Assembly (NCBI GenBank): GCA_903855705.1
Contig: CAINZT010000072.1
Coordinates: 1 to 42,278, forward strand
Origin: an uncultured Synechococcus sp.
GTDB taxonomy: Bacteria > Cyanobacteriota > Cyanobacteriia > PCC-6307 > Cyanobiaceae
Reading direction: 5' to 3'
DNA length: 42,278 bases
Made by a program: the position numbers and the translations under genes. Of the stretch, positions 40,536-42,278 are shown piece by piece. How positions within the stretch are numbered: the first letter of the stretch is position 1; each line of letters begins with the position of its first letter. The notes under the pieces are model-generated. The model was given only the letters and a program-made list of their open reading frames with translations, did no database searches and was not told where the DNA came from.

Positions 40536-42278
40536 TCAGGGTGGGGGAAGCTCCTTGATGGGAGCGGCGACCAGCTTGCCGTCTTTTCGAACCAGTTGCC
40601 GAAGGGCCTCTTTGAGGTTGCGCTGCATCACAAAGGTGTGGCCATCTGTGACCACCACCCGCACCAAAGTTGGCAGTTCACTGTTTTTGGATTGCAAATA
40701 GATTGGTTCAACATAGAGAAGTCCCTCGCCAACCGGTAATACCAGCATGTTGCCATGCACCACCTTCGAGCCTTCGCGGCTCCAGAGACCGAATTGATAG
40801 CTGATCGCCGGATCCTGCTCAATCAGGGCTGAGACCTGCTGGGGACCAAGCAGCAGGCGTTGCTGGGGAAAACGCACCAACAGCTGTTCGCCGTAATTGG
40901 GCGGATCGTTGCGGGCCGCCAGCCAGCCCACCAAGTTGGAGCGCTTGGAGGGGGTGAAGGGAACAAGTAAGACAAATTCAGGCTTCTTTTCACCAGGCAA
41001 CTGCAAGGTGGCGTGATAGGGCTTCACCTTGACATTGGTGGAACCATAGATTTCCAACGGCAGGGACCAGGCATCATCACCATCATAGAAGCTGCGCACG
41101 CTTTTGACGTGGTATTGAAGCAACCTTTCGGCTTGGATCTCAAACTGATGCTGGGGCACCTGAATATGACTCAACAAGGCCTTTGGCATGGCCGAAAGGG
41201 GGTTGAAGAGCTCCGGGAAAACCCGCTGCCATGTTCGCAGTATGGGGTCATTTGGATCACTCACATAAAGCCAAATTCTGCCATTATAGGCATCAACAAC
41301 AGCTTTTACCGGATTGCGAAAATAGCGAATCCCAGCTGGATTAGCATCAGAATAGGGATAGCTACGGCTACTAGTATAGCCATCTAAAAACCAGTATTGA
41401 TGCTGCTCTTCCCGATAGCCATTGCCATCCTCAACCCTGGCTGTCACTAAATAAGGCTGGCTTTCAAAGTGCAAAAAGGGGGCAAGGGCTGTTAGACGTT
41501 GGTTCACCTGGCGCCGAATCAGCAACTTTGATTCAGGCTTCAAGGTGGAGAGGAATAGCAGCCTGGGATCGCCGAGGTAGATGGCGGCCATCAACCGATT
41601 GAGAGGCCGATAGAGATTGATGCCATTTCGACGCACGTAATTAGTATGAATGCGACCCAGCTCGGCATCGGGATAGTCAAATTCCTTGACCAGGCTTGGG
41701 GCAATGGCGAAGGGCTCATTTGTAGTGCCAAAATAGAAGCGTGGTTGCCCCACAGGAAAGGCCCTTTGCACCGAAGCAGTGTCAATTCCTAACTTGGCTA
41801 TGCCCTCCACCTTGGCGCTGCGGCCAATGTCCTTAACGAAATAGAGGGGCAAGCCATCGACACCAGCCGCGTTGACGGGCGAGACCGTGAAGCCGTAGCC
41901 ATGGGTGAACACCATGTGGCGATTTAGCCAGGAGCGGGATTTCTTCGGCAAGCTGGCCGTATCCAATTCCCGGGCCGCAATCAGCACCTGTTGGGATCCC
42001 CATTTGGCGAGATCAGCCGCAAGCGGATAGCGATCCACCGCCGCCGAAGGGAAGCGGTAGTAAAGGCGTAATTGCTGCAATTCACGGTTGGTGCTGAGCA
42101 GGGGTTTGCTGTCCCAGAGGCGGATGTTGGCCAGGGTGCCTGGATCCTCGGCCAGATCGGCGGCGGAGAGGTGCTGCTTCGGTTGCAGGGTGCGCTCATG
42201 CACCGCTTCAAGCCCAAAGGCCGATCGGGTGGCCCGAATACTGCGGGCCAGGTAGGGCGTTTCCACCGCCAGTTCCCG
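40536..42278 (-). CDS. UPF0182 family membrane protein, N-terminal part outside window
   Basis: The visible 580 residues are the large soluble part of a UPF0182 (COG1615) protein. The frame is open through base 42278 (reading RELAVETPYLARSIRATR), so the membrane-spanning N-terminal half lies beyond the edge; the GTG at 42266 is not the real start. Recognisable family stretches are PYLARSIRATRSAFGL, HMVFTHGYGFTVSPVN, PRFYFGTTNEPFAI, YWFLDGYTSSRSYPYSD, the run from NPVKAVVDAYNGRIWLYVSD, and FTPSKRSNLVGWLAARND. These proteins are widespread in cyanobacteria and actinobacteria; no biochemical role is established to my knowledge. Confidence 0.93.
   Translation of the reverse strand, partial: RELAVETPYLARSIRATRSAFGLEAVHERTLQPKQHLSAADLAEDPGTLANIRLWDSKPLLSTNRELQQLRLYYRFPSAAVDRYPLAADLAKWGSQQVLIAARELDTASLPKKSRSWLNRHMVFTHGYGFTVSPVNAAGVDGLPLYFVKDIGRSAKVEGIAKLGIDTASVQRAFPVGQPRFYFGTTNEPFAIAPSLVKEFDYPDAELGRIHTNYVRRNGINLYRPLNRLMAAIYLGDPRLLFLSTLKPESKLLIRRQVNQRLTALAPFLHFESQPYLVTARVEDGNGYREEQHQYWFLDGYTSSRSYPYSDANPAGIRYFRNPVKAVVDAYNGRIWLYVSDPNDPILRTWQRVFPELFNPLSAMPKALLSHIQVPQHQFEIQAERLLQYHVKSVRSFYDGDDAWSLPLEIYGSTNVKVKPYHATLQLPGEKKPEFVLLVPFTPSKRSNLVGWLAARNDPPNYGEQLLVRFPQQRLLLGPQQVSALIEQDPAISYQFGLWSREGSKVVHGNMLVLPVGEGLLYVEPIYLQSKNSELPTLVRVVVTDGHTFVMQRNLKEALRQLVRKDGKLVAAPIKELPPP

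Noticed and set aside
40045-40701. Plus-strand ORF of 218 codons across the mntH/UPF0182 gap
   Set aside because: It overlaps the UPF0182 coding end and shows no domain; the minus-strand candidate at 40096-40305 has a better helical pattern.

Overview
The window comes from a GC-rich unicellular cyanobacterium, most likely a non-marine Synechococcus/Cyanobium-type picocyanobacterium. The evidence is a full-length magnesium chelatase H subunit (chlorophyll synthesis), a single-helix high-light-inducible protein, several families I know only or mainly from cyanobacteria (DUF2949, DUF3038, DUF4335, DUF6447), and at least seven copies of the HIP1 palindrome GCGATCGC. No rRNA, tRNA, CRISPR array, transposase or prophage gene was seen. 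Genes are densely packed, with no gap above 300 bases. The nearest to it is 931-1210 (280 bases), where I see nothing convincing.

Layout, left to right. Positions 1-6.9 kb hold transport genes: a CDF zinc-type exporter (cut by the left edge), an EmrA/EmrB-like drug efflux pair, and a divergent MgtA-type P-ATPase. At 6.9-10.0 kb lies an anion-type ABC importer made of an ATPase with a C-terminal AAA-associated domain and a double permease; no substrate-binding protein is present. At 10.1-16.0 kb a tightly overlapping run encodes a poly-N-acetylglucosamine-type exopolysaccharide system (pgaB, pgaC, a probable pgaD) followed directly by a two-component regulator and histidine kinase. No outer-membrane PgaA porin is in the window. 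At 16.2-23.4 kb are housekeeping genes (cysK, tpiA, folP), two small conserved proteins, an ABC exporter, an S4 RNA-binding protein and a CPA2 antiporter.

At 23.4-30.5 kb chlH diverges from a large Cache-HAMP-GAF-HD-GYP cyclic-di-GMP phosphodiesterase whose catalytic domain carries a large insertion. At 30.6-34.9 kb are dapB, a membrane protein, the hli gene with an HLR1-like promoter and a clear terminator, a UbiH-type FAD hydroxylase, a DUF2949 protein and apt. At 35.0-37.2 kb four uncharacterised genes (DUF3038, DUF4335 and two unknowns) lie in one direction. At 37.4-42.3 kb are ppk2, an Nramp manganese/iron transporter with a very small membrane ORF behind it, a small unknown, and the C-terminal part of a UPF0182 protein cut by the right edge.

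The most interesting points are the pga-like operon fused to its own two-component system in a photosynthetic bacterium (with a cyclic-di-GMP phosphodiesterase in the same window), the hli promoter with two RpaB-type half-sites spaced about two helical turns apart instead of one, several intergenic short tandem repeats, and an unlisted 37-residue Trp-rich ORF behind mntH. All functional statements rest on reading motifs by eye; no database search was run.
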